64,000 nt of DNA, from contig BROE01000022.1 in NCBI GenBank assembly GCA_036571765.1, positions 19,152,370 through 19,216,369 on the forward strand, written 5' to 3'. Positions within the stretch are counted from its first letter, which is position 1, and every line of letters begins with the position of its first letter. The position numbers and the translations under genes are program-made. The notes beneath the pieces are model-generated. The model saw only the letters and a list, made by a program, of their open reading frames with translations. It was not told the DNA's origin and made no database searches. Of the stretch, positions 39,701 through 52,200 are shown one piece after another. This DNA is from Plecoglossus altivelis (lineage: Eukaryota; Chordata; Actinopteri; Osmeriformes; Plecoglossidae).

Positions 39701-42700
39701 ATTTCAACGCTCATTCTGGATGCTGGAGTAATAACAGGTGTTGATAATAAAATTACAGTTCATAATGTTGACATAATTGGATACATAATGGAGAGTGAAC
39801 AACTACATAGTTTTCTGCATTTGGAAAAAAATGACAGGCTGTTAAAATGATCGTTTTCTCTGTGTTAGGATGTTGTTCTGCGTGTCAAGTCAACCTGCAG
39901 CATACACCTGCAGTGATGTACAGCTATGATCATTACCTTTTGACTGAGGATTCACCCCAGTGCCAAAGAAAATACCTTTCAAACCCCAGTCCCAGCCCCG
40001 GCCATAGCCCCAGGCCTGTCCATAGCCCCAGTCCCAGCCCCAGGCCTGTCCATAGCCCAGTCCCAGCCCCAGGCCTGTCCATAGCCCCAGGCCTGTCCAT
40101 AGCCCCAGTCCCAGCCCCAGGCCTGTCCATAGGAAAAGAACAGAACCAGTAAACAGCCCTTATACAGTACCAGAAAACAGCCCTTATACATTACCAGTAA
40201 ACAGCCCTTATACAGTACCAGTAAACAGCCATCATACATTACCAGTAAACAGCCCTTATACAGTACCAGTAAACGGCCCTTATACAGTACCAGTAAACGG
40301 CCCTTATACAGTACCAGTAAACGGCCCTTATACAGTACCAGTAAACGGCCCTTATACAGTACCAGTAAACGGCCCTTATACAGTACCAGTAAACGGCCCT
40401 TATACAGTACCAGTAAACGGCCCTTATACAGTACCAGTAAACAGCCCTTATACAGTACCAGTAAACGGCCCTTATACAGTACCAGTAAACAGTCATCATA
40501 CATTACCAGTAAACAGCCCTTATACAGTACCAGTAAACAGCCCTTATACAGTACCAGTAAACAGCCCTAACACCATAGAGTACCAGTAAACAGCCCTTAT
40601 ACAGTACCAGTAAACAGCCCTTATACAGTACCAGTAAACAGCCCTTATACAGTACCAGTAAACAGCCCTAACACCATAGAGTACCAGTAAACAGCCCTTA
40701 TACAGTACCAGTAAACAGCCATCATACATTACCAGTAAACAGCCCTTATACAGTACCAGTAAACAGCCCTTATACAGTACCAGTAAACAGCCATCATACA
40801 TTACCAGTAAACAGCCCTTATACATTACCAGTAAACAGCCCTTATACAGTACCAGTAAACAGCCCTTATACAGTACCAGTAAACAGCCCTTATACAGTAC
40901 CAGTAAACAGCCCTTATACAGTACCAGTAAACAGCCCTAACACCATTGAGTACCAGTCAGTCAACTTAATTTATAAAACACAAAACTAACAACTGTGACA
41001 GACTGCATTCAGCCTTAATAGCCCCAGAGGACCTGAGTGATGACATGGGGAGGTGGAAAGGATGCTTGACATCACAGCAGGTGATGCTTAGCTTCACCTA
41101 CAAGCCACAATGTGCTGATTCAGTCAGCATGTACCAGGGGCTATTATGACCACTTGGATAACATATTTCCTTGGCATGTTTTAAACCTGAAGGGTTTCTA
41201 CACTTGTCTCTCTCCAAGGTACAGCAGTCTGACATGAGCTGAAGGAGACTTGGATATTGGACTGGACTCCCAAGGCTGAAGGTTCGAAAGAAACCATTGT
41301 TTAACAAAGCCCAGCTCCCCTGGTATGAAAGTATTTGATGCTGGCTGAGACACAGCATAAACACAGCAATCCTCTGGAGCAAGCTAGGTCCTCTTACACT
41401 CAGGCTTCACAAGACTAATGAATGAAGACATACACAAACAGAGCCCCTGCTCCCCTGACTGCGGTCTGACAGACCCGACGGGGACCGACAGTGAAAAGTC
41501 TGCCCCCATCTAGGCTTGGGGGGAGCAGGGGGGGTAGAGATGCAAGGACTGGGATTGGAAGAACGGAGAAAGGGAGAGAGGAGAGAGAGGAGAAGCGACG
41601 TGAGGAGTGTCACTGCATGACTTAATTAGAGAACATGTACAGCCTTGCCTATCTCGTCATCCCAGCCTCTTCCCACTGACACAGCCAGCACAGACATGCT
41701 TCCCACTGACACAGCCAGCACAGACATGCTTCCCACTGACACAGCACAGACATGCTTCCCAATGACACAGCCAGCACAGACATGCTTCTCACTGACACAG
41801 CCTCGGCTATCTCTGACCTGTCCACCTGCCTGACAATGTTGCCAGGAAACCATCACAAATATGAAGTGTTTACATGCAAGGTGGATACACACAGAACACC
41901 ACCAGGGTACACCACCAGGGAACACCACCAGGGAACACCACCAGGGAACACCACCAAGGAACACCACCAAGGAACACCACCAGGGAACACCACCAAGGAA
42001 CACCACCAAGGAACACCACCAAGGAACACCACCAGGGAACACCACCAGCTTAATCAAGGACTCGCGAGTCAAGCAGAGATGGGCAGAAATACTTTCTTCC
42101 TGTACATCAGATGGTTTTCTGGTATCAGTACTTTACTTCACTATTTATTTATAGCTTCACATTTTTACTCCCACAATTATCTGTTATTCCCTCTTACTTC
42201 TTCAAAACAGACTTGTTCCTTTAGTTCTGTATTTTGTATCTTACGTCAAGCAGTCAGGTCAAATACAAAATAAGAGTTTGAAAATTGGGGGCCTGTTCCA
42301 TTAAGTAAATGTAGCAAATACATAGGAAAGTAACTGACATGCATGGCGCTCATTCGCTTTATGAAACATGCCCCATGTCATTTAAAAAGGAACACACTGC
42401 AGATGGCTCCAGTGTGAATAGGGGGTCTGGTGTGAATAGGGGCTTTGGGAAAGTACCTTGGCAGCAAGGCGCTTCACGGCCTCCTCCTTGCGTCTCTGGA
42501 TCTCTGGGGTGCTGGGGCAGCTGTTGCTCCTCAGGGTGTTGGTGGCACTGGGGGGCGGCGTAGGCTGGGGGGGCTGGCTCAGGGGCGGGGCGCTGTGCGT
42601 GTCTCCACCTGGGGGGAAGCAGGAGATGGGGTGACTGGGTGGCAGGAGTTTGAGGAAGTTTCTATCAAAATTTAAATAAAAGTAACTGATAACCATGTGG

Positions 42701-45700
42701 TCAGAGGGAGTGGTCTCTCTCTGGGTTACAGGGTGTGGTCTCACTCTGGGTTACAGGCTGTGGTCTCACTCTGGGTTACAGGGTGTGGTCTCACTCTGGG
42801 TTACAGGCTGTGGTCTCACTCTGCGTTACAGGGAGTGGTCTCACTCTGGGTTAAAAGGTGTGGTCTCACTCTGGGTTACAGGGAGTGGTCTCACTCTGGG
42901 TTAAAAGGTGTGGTCTCACTCTGGGTTACCGGGTATGGTCTCACTCTGGGTTAAAAGGTGTGGTCTCACTCTGGGTTAAGAGGTATGGTCTCACTCTGGG
43001 TTACAAGGTGTGGTCTCACTCTGGGTTACAGGGTGTGGTCTCACTCTGGGTTACAGGCTGTGGTCTCACTCTGGGTTACAGGCTGTGGTCTCTCTCTGGT
43101 TTAAAAGGTGTGGTCTCACTCTGGGTTAAAAGGTGTGGTCTCTCTCTGGGTTAAAAGGTGTGGTCTCTCTCTGGGTTAAAAGGTGTGGTCTCACTCTGGG
43201 TTAAAAGGTGTGGTCTCTCTCTGGGTTAAAAGGTGTGGTCTCTCTCTGGTTTAAAAGGTGTGGTCTCTCTCTGGGTTAAAAGGTGTGGTCTCACTCTGGT
43301 TTAAAAGGTGTGGTCTCTCTCTGGGTTAAAAGGTGTGGTCTCTCTCTGGGTTAAAAGGTGTGGTCTCACTCTGGGTTACAGGGAGTGGTCTCACTCTGGG
43401 TTACAGGGAGTGGTCTCACTCTGGTTTAAAAGGTGTGGTCTCTCTCTGGGTTAAAAGGTGTGGTCTCTCTCTGGGTTAAAAGGTGTGGTCTCTCTCTGGG
43501 TTAAAAGGTGTGGTCTTACTCTTAGGAGAGGAGCTGGGACTGTTGGAGGCAATCTGACGCATCCGGCCGCCATGACAGCTGAGCGCCACCAGGCGAGAGA
43601 TCACAGCCGTTTTGCCAAAGCCCACGTTGCCCACGACAACGGCGCCGCGCGTCTCGCCAGATTGGTCGGCCTTCAGGACGTCCTCCAGCTGCTGGAAGAG
43701 CCAATCACGGCCCACGAACACGGAGTCCGTGGTGATGCTTGGGACCTCAAAGAGCAGGGGCTTTAGCATGATGTCCACAGGCTTGTAGGGAGTGAGACGA
43801 GCTGTGGGAAGAACACAACACTGTCAACACCTACTGAGAAGCATGGTATCCTCAGACGCAATGTACAGGAGGGAGGAGAAGGGCAGTCTGACTAGGAACA
43901 CCTGTTCTGTTTAACCACAAGACCACACCTCTGTGTCTCCTTGAGAGCTCATGCTGCCTCCACATGATGTAAGGAATACAAAACAGTCAACATTTCTCTC
44001 TGCATTGCAATACTGACTGCTTTAGCAGATCAAACGCATGCGGAGATCAATCAGAAACCAATCCAGACAGAGCGCCAGATCCACATGATTGGTCTGTAAG
44101 ATTAAGATAGCAGACGCCTCTGTCACCTGTCTCATAATATCTCACTTCTGAAGGAGCTAAGAGGGTTTGAGTGAGGGCTTATTTGAATTCTGTACGACCA
44201 GGTAGTTCATTTCAGGTAACTCCCTCCATCTTCAGGTAACCTTTAGCAAGCCTGCCTCTATCTCCGTATCTCTATTGCTGTCTACCTATCTTCTACTCAT
44301 GTCTTTCTCACTATCTATACTTGTCTCTCTCTCTCATCTCGGTCTTTAACTCTGTCTGTCTCTGTCTCTCCTCCCTGCATGTGTGGGCTGACAGAGTGGC
44401 AGTAGGAGGGGGGGAGCTGGTGTTACAGCTACTCCCTCTCATCCTCTCCTCACTGTTACAGCCTGACAGTGGCCTGACTCTGGTGGATCATACAGAAGAT
44501 CATCAACAGTAGGCCTTTTCTACACAGCTCTCCTGCTCTAGTCAGACTCACCACCATCACCACCACCATCACCACTAGCAACATCATCACCACCAGCACC
44601 ATCACAACCAGAACCATCATCACCACCAACAGCATCACCACCATCACCACTAACACCATCATCACCACCAGCACCATCATCACCACCAGCACCATCATCA
44701 CCACCACCACCACCACCAGCACCATCATCACCACCACCAGCATCATCATCATCACCACCACCACCACCACCAGCACCATCATCACCACCACCAGCATCAT
44801 CATCATCACCACCACCACCACCAGCACCATCATCACCACCACCAGCATCATCATCACCACCACCACCAGCACCATCATCACCACCACCACCACCAGCACC
44901 ATCATCACCACCACCACCACCAGCATCACCACCAGCACCATCACCACTAGCACCATCACCCCCACCACCAGCAGACTTCAACATGCACTGCTTCAGTACA
45001 TAGTACACTCTGCCCCAGGAAGGATCCTCTATCACTTCCCTGTGCAGGCTTGAAGCCGCACAGCAAAACAGCACATTTTGACTGTTGCTTAACTCCGGAT
45101 CAGTCAGAAGGGACATGGGAGCTTAACTATTTACATAATTCTAACAACTCCATGTTGACAGCTAGAGGGAACCTAGGAAAGGTTCTGAAAAGAGGGTTAA
45201 ATAGTTTGCAAGTATTTAATGATGTTGCGCTACATTATTCATCTGGTTATCAAATATTAACACTATGGGATTCCTTTCAGCTTTTGATTTTACAAGACAT
45301 ACTGTACAAGGAAGATGAAATAGTCTTGAGAATCAAAGTATCCTGTTTTCATTGCTGTTAGTAAGGTAATACAGGCTAGAGTTTGATGGTTTGATATCTA
45401 CCATTAGTATGACCTCTTACACAACATGAACTTGCTGCATGGGATTGCTTAGTGCTGACGATTTTTCGCTGTAGTAGTGTGGTGTTGACATTATGTGTGA
45501 GTGCTCTGCGAGTGTGTATGTTTGTTTAGATGTGTCTGTGTTTGTCTGTGTGTGGGCCTGAATTTAATGAATGTGTGTGTGTGTATGTGTGTGTCTGAGT
45601 GTGGTGTGTGTGTGGTGTGTATACGTGTGGTAGAGTGTGTGTGGTACAGTGTGTGTGGCTCAGTGTGTGTGTGTGCAGTCCAGTGTGTGTGTGTGGCTCA

Positions 45701-46252
45701 GTGTGTGTGTGTGTGGTCCAATGTGTGTGTGGCTCTGTGTGTGGCTTAGTGTGTGTGTGGCTAAGTGTGTGTGTGTAGTCTAGCGTGTGTGTGTGGTTCA
45801 GTGTGTGTGTGTGTGTGTGGTCCAGTGTGTGTGTGGCTCAGTGTGTGTGTGTGTGTGGCTCAGTGTGTGTGTGTGTGTGGCTCAGTATGTGTGTGTGTGT
45901 GGCTCAGTGTGTGTGTGGCTCAGTGTGTGTGTGTGTGTCGCTCTGTGTGTGTGTGGCTCAGTGTGTGTGGGTGGCTCAGTATGTGTGTGTGTGTGTGTGG
46001 CTCAGTGTGTGTGTGGCTCAGTGTGTGTGTGTGTGTCGCTCTGTGTGTGTGTGGCTCAGTGTGTGTGGGTGGCTCAGTATGTGTGCGTCTCAGTGTGTGT
46101 GTGTGTGGCTCAGTGTGTGTGGCTCAGTGTGTGCGCGTCTCAGTGTGTGTGTGTCTGTGTGTGTGCGTGTGTGTGTGTGTGCGTCTCAGTGTGTGCGTCT
46201 GTGTGTGTGTGTGTGTGTGTGCGTCTCTGTGTGTGTGTGTGTGTGTGTGTCT

Positions 46253-46294
<42 letters not shown>

Positions 46295-48410
46295 CTCTGT
46301 GTGTGTCTCTGTACCTTTGCAGTCCTGAGGAGGCCGTCCTCCTGTGTTGTGCCAGGGCAGGCGGATCGACGTCCTCAGGGGAGTGTTCCGCAGCTCATCC
46401 AGGTATCCCAGGTCCTCCAGCTTGGTGGAACTGGTGGCTGTTGGGGGGAGAGAGGGAGGGAGGGAGGGAGGGAGGGAGGGGTAGGGAAAGAAGGAGGGAG
46501 GGAGGAAGGGAAAGAAGGAGGGAAGGAAGGAGGGAGAAGGGAAAGAAGGAGGGAAGGACAGAAGGAAGGAGGGAGGGAAGGAGGTAGGAAGGAGGGAAGG
46601 AAGGAGGGAAGGAGGGAGGGAGGGAGGGAAGGACAGAAGGAAGGAGGGAAGGAAGGATAGGGAGGGGATGATGAGAAAGGGAGGGACAGAGGGAGGGACA
46701 GAGGGAGGGACAGAGGGAGGGACAAAGGGAGNNNNNNNNNNGTGTGTGTGGCTCAGTGTGTGCGCGTCTCGTGTGTGCGTGGTCTGTGTGTGTTCTCGTT
46801 GTGGTCCCTCCTGTGTTGTGGCGGTCTCGTGTTTTGTGCGTGTGTGTGTTCTGTGTGTGATGTGTGTGTGGTCTCTGTGGGTGTGTGTGGATGTGTCTCT
46901 CTGTGGGTTGGTGTGTGCGTGTGTGTGCCGTTCTGTGTGTTGTGTGTCATCTGTACTTTGGTCTGAGTGAGGCCGTCTCCATACCTTGTGTATTGAGCGG
47001 CAAAATATGATGCGGCCAGCGGATGAACCATAGTCCGTTAAGGTGTGCCTGCCCCATGTCCTGCACCTCGCTCAGGTATAAATATCCAGGTCCTCCCCCG
47101 CTTGGTGGGAATGTGTGTTTGGGGGAGGGAGGGGAGGGAGGGAGGGAGGAGGGAGAGGGGGAGGTAAGGGAAAGAGGAGGGAGGAAGGGAAAGAAGGAGG
47201 GAAGGACAGAAGGAAGGAGGGAGGGAAGGAGGTAGGAAGGAGGGAAGGAAGGAGGGAAGGAGGGAGGGAGGGAGGGAAGGACAGAAGGAAGGAGGGAAGG
47301 AAGGATAGGGAGGGGATGATGAGAAAGGGAGGGACAGAGGGAGGGACAGAGGGAGGGACAGAGGGAGGGACAAAGGGAGGGACAGAGGGAGGGAGGGAGA
47401 GAGGGAGGGAGAGGTAGAACAGGGAACATGTTTATCTTCAGGCATGTGTGACTCTTGACCAATGATAAGATGGATCCTGTCTCACTCTTGACCAATGATA
47501 AGATGGATCCTGTCTCACTCTTGACCAATGATAAGACAGATCCTGTCTCACTCTTGACCAATGATAAGATGGATCCTGTCTCACTCTTGACCAATGATAA
47601 TACGGATCCTGTCTCACTCTTGACCAATGATAAGATGGATCCTGTCTCACTCCTCTCTCACTGAAACCAGTAGTGACGTTTTTCTAAAAAAAGGGATTTG
47701 AAAAGTAAGTCCCACAGCAGGATCCTGGCTTGCTTGTTCTTCTTTTAGTGATAGAAAAGAGATAAAAGCAAAATAAGTGGAGGACCCAAATCCAGCGTGT
47801 GAGTCGGCACCTCCAGTCGAGGAGGAGGGGATGGAGGAGACGTTCCTGTTCCCGCAGGAGGTCGTGTATTCAGACAGCAGACAAACCTTCTAAAAACCTA
47901 CCACCCAAAGTGTCTAATGTGATCTGACAGCCAAGGGGAACACACACTATCAGCCTGGGAACATCCTAAACACTCTACATAAACTATCAGCCAGAGTGCA
48001 TCCCAAACACAACCAGTACATCTCAGTCACTATTCCATCTGGAGGTTGTAGCTATGGCAACCAACATGTACGACATGCAGCCAAATAATCCTGGTCCTAA
48101 ATTGTAACATTACAGTGTAATGAGTTACCGCTGTAGCCAAACTGTACGTGCTGGGAGAGAGGAGGTAAGATTCACAGAGAGGAGGAAGAGGCGTGTGATC
48201 GCCGTGACGACCCCTCCTGAGGACACCGAGAGCTGCCGCGTGGCCTTAGAGCCAGGCTAAGTGGACAACATCGTCGTGGAGACGCAGAGACAAGCAACAA
48301 GGACTTGGGGAGCACAGCCTGCAACAAAAGACCATCACCATGGAGACCAACCCTCTCAGAGACCAGAATCAAAGCTCTTCCCCCTTCATCTGTCAGAACT
48401 TGAGGGTCCT

Positions 48411-48449
<39 letters not shown>

Positions 48450-49158
48450 TCTATCTCCCCCTCTCGCTCTCTCACCCTCTATCTCCCCCCTCTCTCTCCC
48501 TCACCCTCTATCTCCCCCCTCTCTCTCCCCCTCACCCTCTATCTCCCTCTCTCACTCATACTCCCCCTCCCCCCACCATTCTCTCTCTCTCTCTCTCTCC
48601 CTCTCTCTCTCTGTCTCTCTCTCTCACCCTCTATCTTCCCCTCTCCCTCTCCCTCTCCCTTGCTTGCTATCTTCCCTATCAGGACTGTTCTACTAATTAC
48701 AACCCGTCTGGGTTCCCCAGCCTGGCCAAAGCAGTCTGCATCAACAGAACTTTATACAGAACAGAACTTTTTTTAAAGAAAGACGGAACTCTTTGCTAAC
48801 TCATAGACACTTCCAATTTCACACATATCGAACACCACTATAGCTCTGAGTTAGGAGGAAACGCCAAACACGTCTGACACAGCTGAACTTGCCCTCTGCA
48901 TGCCGCTGATTACGCCATGCACTGGGCACGCTCTGTTTAACAGCTGGTCTCTTAACACTGGCCTCAGCGGCCCACATCTCCAGTACCCGGCACACTCCAG
49001 CTAGGCTGGTCAGCTACTCACAGACAGGCAGGAGAGTCACTGCAACGCAGGGCTGGAAAACAGGTGGACACCTCTGGTTCTCCTACAGGCAGGCAGGCAG
49101 GTAGGCAGGCAGGTAGAGAGGGAGGGAAGGAGGGAGAGCGGGAGGCAAGCAGGCAGGT

Positions 49159-49189
<31 letters not shown>

Positions 49190-49208
49190 CGGCAGGCAAA
49201 CAAACAAG

Positions 49209-49268
<60 letters not shown>

Positions 49269-52200
49269 CAAACAAGCAGGCATTCAGGCAAACAAACAAA
49301 CAAACAGGCAAGCAGATAGGGCGGAGGCCCTTAGTTGAAGAGCTCCAGAAAATAGTCCCTGTGAGAGAGCTCACCAGCACACCCTGAGAGACTGTCCTGC
49401 ACCAGCACTCCCATCCAGGCAGACACAGTAGCAGCATTCAACTGGTGAAAAGACGCGTTGCTCTGCCGCTCACTACTGCCGGATAAACTCCTGCTCAGAG
49501 CCGATGCATCCACAACCCCGCACCACCAAGCCTGTTCTACCACGCTCCCTCTCTGCCGGCACAGCCACACAGGGTTCTGGCAAGCGAGCAGCAGACTGAA
49601 TGAGCCACACACAGAAAAGAGACAAATGAAAGGCGGAATACAAAATGGATTTGGGGAGCTGAAGGGGAGGAGGAAGAGAGAGAACAAGAGAGAAAGACGG
49701 GAGAAAAGCGGTTCTCTCTAATGGTCTGATTATAGACACAGAGAGCGGAGAGAGATGTTAGAGAGGAGAGAGATGTTAGAGGGGAGAGAAAGCGGAGAGA
49801 GTGTAAAAGAGGCAGGAGAGATATACGAGTGAGCGATATATGAGAGAAAGAGAGAAAGACAGAGAGAGACAGCGAGAGAGAGAGAAGAAAGAAGCGACTT
49901 GTGATCAGAGACGACAGAGGGAGGAAAAGAGATTGAGGGAGGATTGAGAGCTGTAAAACGAAACTACAAGAGAGAGGGAGACAGAAGAGGAGAGCTGAAA
50001 GTCCCAGTTGCAGTCCAGCTCTCAAGCAAAACACCACCTTCAATCCCATGCTGATATCAGGACAATTACAACCAATCTCTCATTCTCTCTCCACTTCTCT
50101 ATTGCATTTTCTCTCTCCTCCCCTCTCTCTCTCCATCTCTCTCCATCTCTCACCTTCTCCAAGTGCAGACATAATAGGAAATCGGGGATTCCAGAAAGCT
50201 GCTACCACTAGTATGTTTGGTGCCCAGCAAAGTGGGTCTTCTTCCAGGGGCGTAGGCAGTAGAGTTGTGTTGTGTTGTGTCAGTAGAGTTGTGTTGGGCA
50301 GTAATAGTTGTGTTGTGGCAGTATAGTTGTGTTATTGCAGTAGAGTTGTATTGTGGCAGTAATAGTTGTGTTATTGCAGTAGAGTTGTGTTGTGTTGTGT
50401 CAGTATAGTTGTGTACTTGTGTTGTGTCAGTAGAGTTGTGTTCTGGCAGTAGAGTTGTGTTGTGGCAGTAATAGTTGTGTTATTGCATCAGAGTTTTGTT
50501 GTGTTGTGGCAGTAGAGTTGTGTTGTGGCAGTAGAGTTGTGTTGTGGCAGTATTAGTTGTGTTATTGCATCAGAGTTGTGTTGTGTTGTGGCAGTAGAGT
50601 TGTGTTGTGGCAGTAAAGTTGTGTTGTGGCAGTAATAGTTGTGTTATTGCATCAGAGTTGTGCTGTGTTGTGTCAGTAGAGTTGTGTAGTTGTGTTGTGT
50701 CAGCATAGTTGTGTTGTGGCAGTAGAGTTGTGTTGTGGCAGCAGAATTGTGTTGTGGCAGTAGAGTTGTGTTGTGGCAGTAGAGTTGCGCTATTGCAGTC
50801 AAGTTGTGTTATTGCAGCAGAGTTGTGTTGTGTTGTGTTGTGGCAGCAGAGTTGTGTTGCTGAGGGCCAAATGTGCGGCTGATTAGCGACTTTTCCATTA
50901 AGGATGGTGATGAAGCTGCTAGCAGACAGTTAGCTTACACAGACTCTACAGCTTCATACAGGGGAAGAAAAAACACTTCAAGTCCTTTTTCTCGTTTTTC
51001 ATTTTTTCAACCCCAATTTTCCCCAAGGAGCCAACCCCTTTACCCTTCCCTCTCTCCTGCGCCTTTACATCCACCCTATGTCATCTTTTTTCTCTCTCTC
51101 CCTCCCTATCTCTCTACCTCTCTCTCTCTCTCCCTCCCTATCTCTCTACCTCTCTCTCTCTCTCTCCCTCCCTATCTCTCTACTTCTCTCTCTCTCCCTC
51201 CCTCTCCTTCCCAGTTGTGCAGATGAGTGTGAGAGGCTAGTGTGTGAATGTGATACCTTGATGTCTGGTTTACAGGAGCTTTGAAGCTCCACAGACGTGT
51301 CAGGATGCATTCTGATGAAAATAGAGCTTCTTTCTGCAGCACGTCAGCCCTCTCAATCCCTCTGTTCTGTGTCTCGGATGTCGGGCGTGCGTGCGTGTGT
51401 GTGCGTGTGTGCGAGCCGGGTGTGTGTGTGTGTGTGCGTGCGTGTGAGTGTGTGTGTGTGCGGGTGGGTATGTGTGTGGAGGGGGGATGTTCTGGCTGGT
51501 CTATGTCCTGCTCCTCATGAACTTCACACCTTCCAGTCTCTCTCAGTTTCCCTCTCTCTCTCTCTACCAGTCTATGTCTCTCTACCAGTCCCTCTCTCTC
51601 TACCAGTCTCTCTCTCTCTACCAGTCTCTCTCTCTACCAGTCTCTCTCTCTCTCTCAGGCAGTCTGTCTGTCTATGACCACACCAGCAGTTACTGAGAGA
51701 GTGCCTTCGGGGTCTCAGCCACAGGTCTGGTCTACCAAACAAACCGATCGCACACACGTCAACACACACTCAGCCGGCAGAAATCTGACCACTTACAATA
51801 TAAACAGGAAGTTCAGGATTTATAAAAGCCCCAAGGTTTATAAAAACGCATCTTGACCTGTGGAACACAGACACAAGCTTCTGTGTCGAGAGTATGGATT
51901 GGATTGTATGGAGGTAGCTAACCTACAGCAACGAGTTAGCTGCCAATCAAGCTCCAACAATATATCTGTGTGGACAAGCAGCCATCTCAAAGATTCAGGA
52001 TTGGCTGCCAGTCTCCCATCGATGAATGCTGCTCAGTTGAATGCTAATTGGATCTTCAAAATCAGCATGGATCGATCCATGTGTATAGGGTCTTTATCTC
52101 ACTCCAACTGTAACCTTCAACAATTGTGAACCGCAAGAAAGGACACATGGCCTCCGTTGACGTGACCTTTTTCAAGGCCTGTCGCATGAAAAGATCTACG

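Larger units (their letters stand above)
46742..47420. other. Probable false duplicate of 46113-46731
   Basis: The order TG array, exon 3-like block, purine tract is repeated. The first 420 bp are riddled with small gaps relative to the left copy; the purine part is nearly identical. This is typical of an unpolished contig end placed beside its overlap. Confidence 0.85.

Noticed and set aside
40138..40970. CRISPR array
   Set aside because: The 24-bp repeat is contiguous with no unique spacers, the DNA is eukaryotic, and there are no cas genes.
41275..41295. GGTTCGAAA as a tRNA or SINE B box
   Set aside because: No A box at the right distance and no cloverleaf can be drawn.
45765..46660. Long Cys/Val-rich plus frames
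   Set aside because: Products of the TG array; they overlap exon 3 on the other strand.
48172..48447. Possible extra tanc1 exon in a GC-richer patch
   Set aside because: The peptide has no TANC similarity, and exons 2 and 3 already join cleanly (NSVA-ATSSTK).
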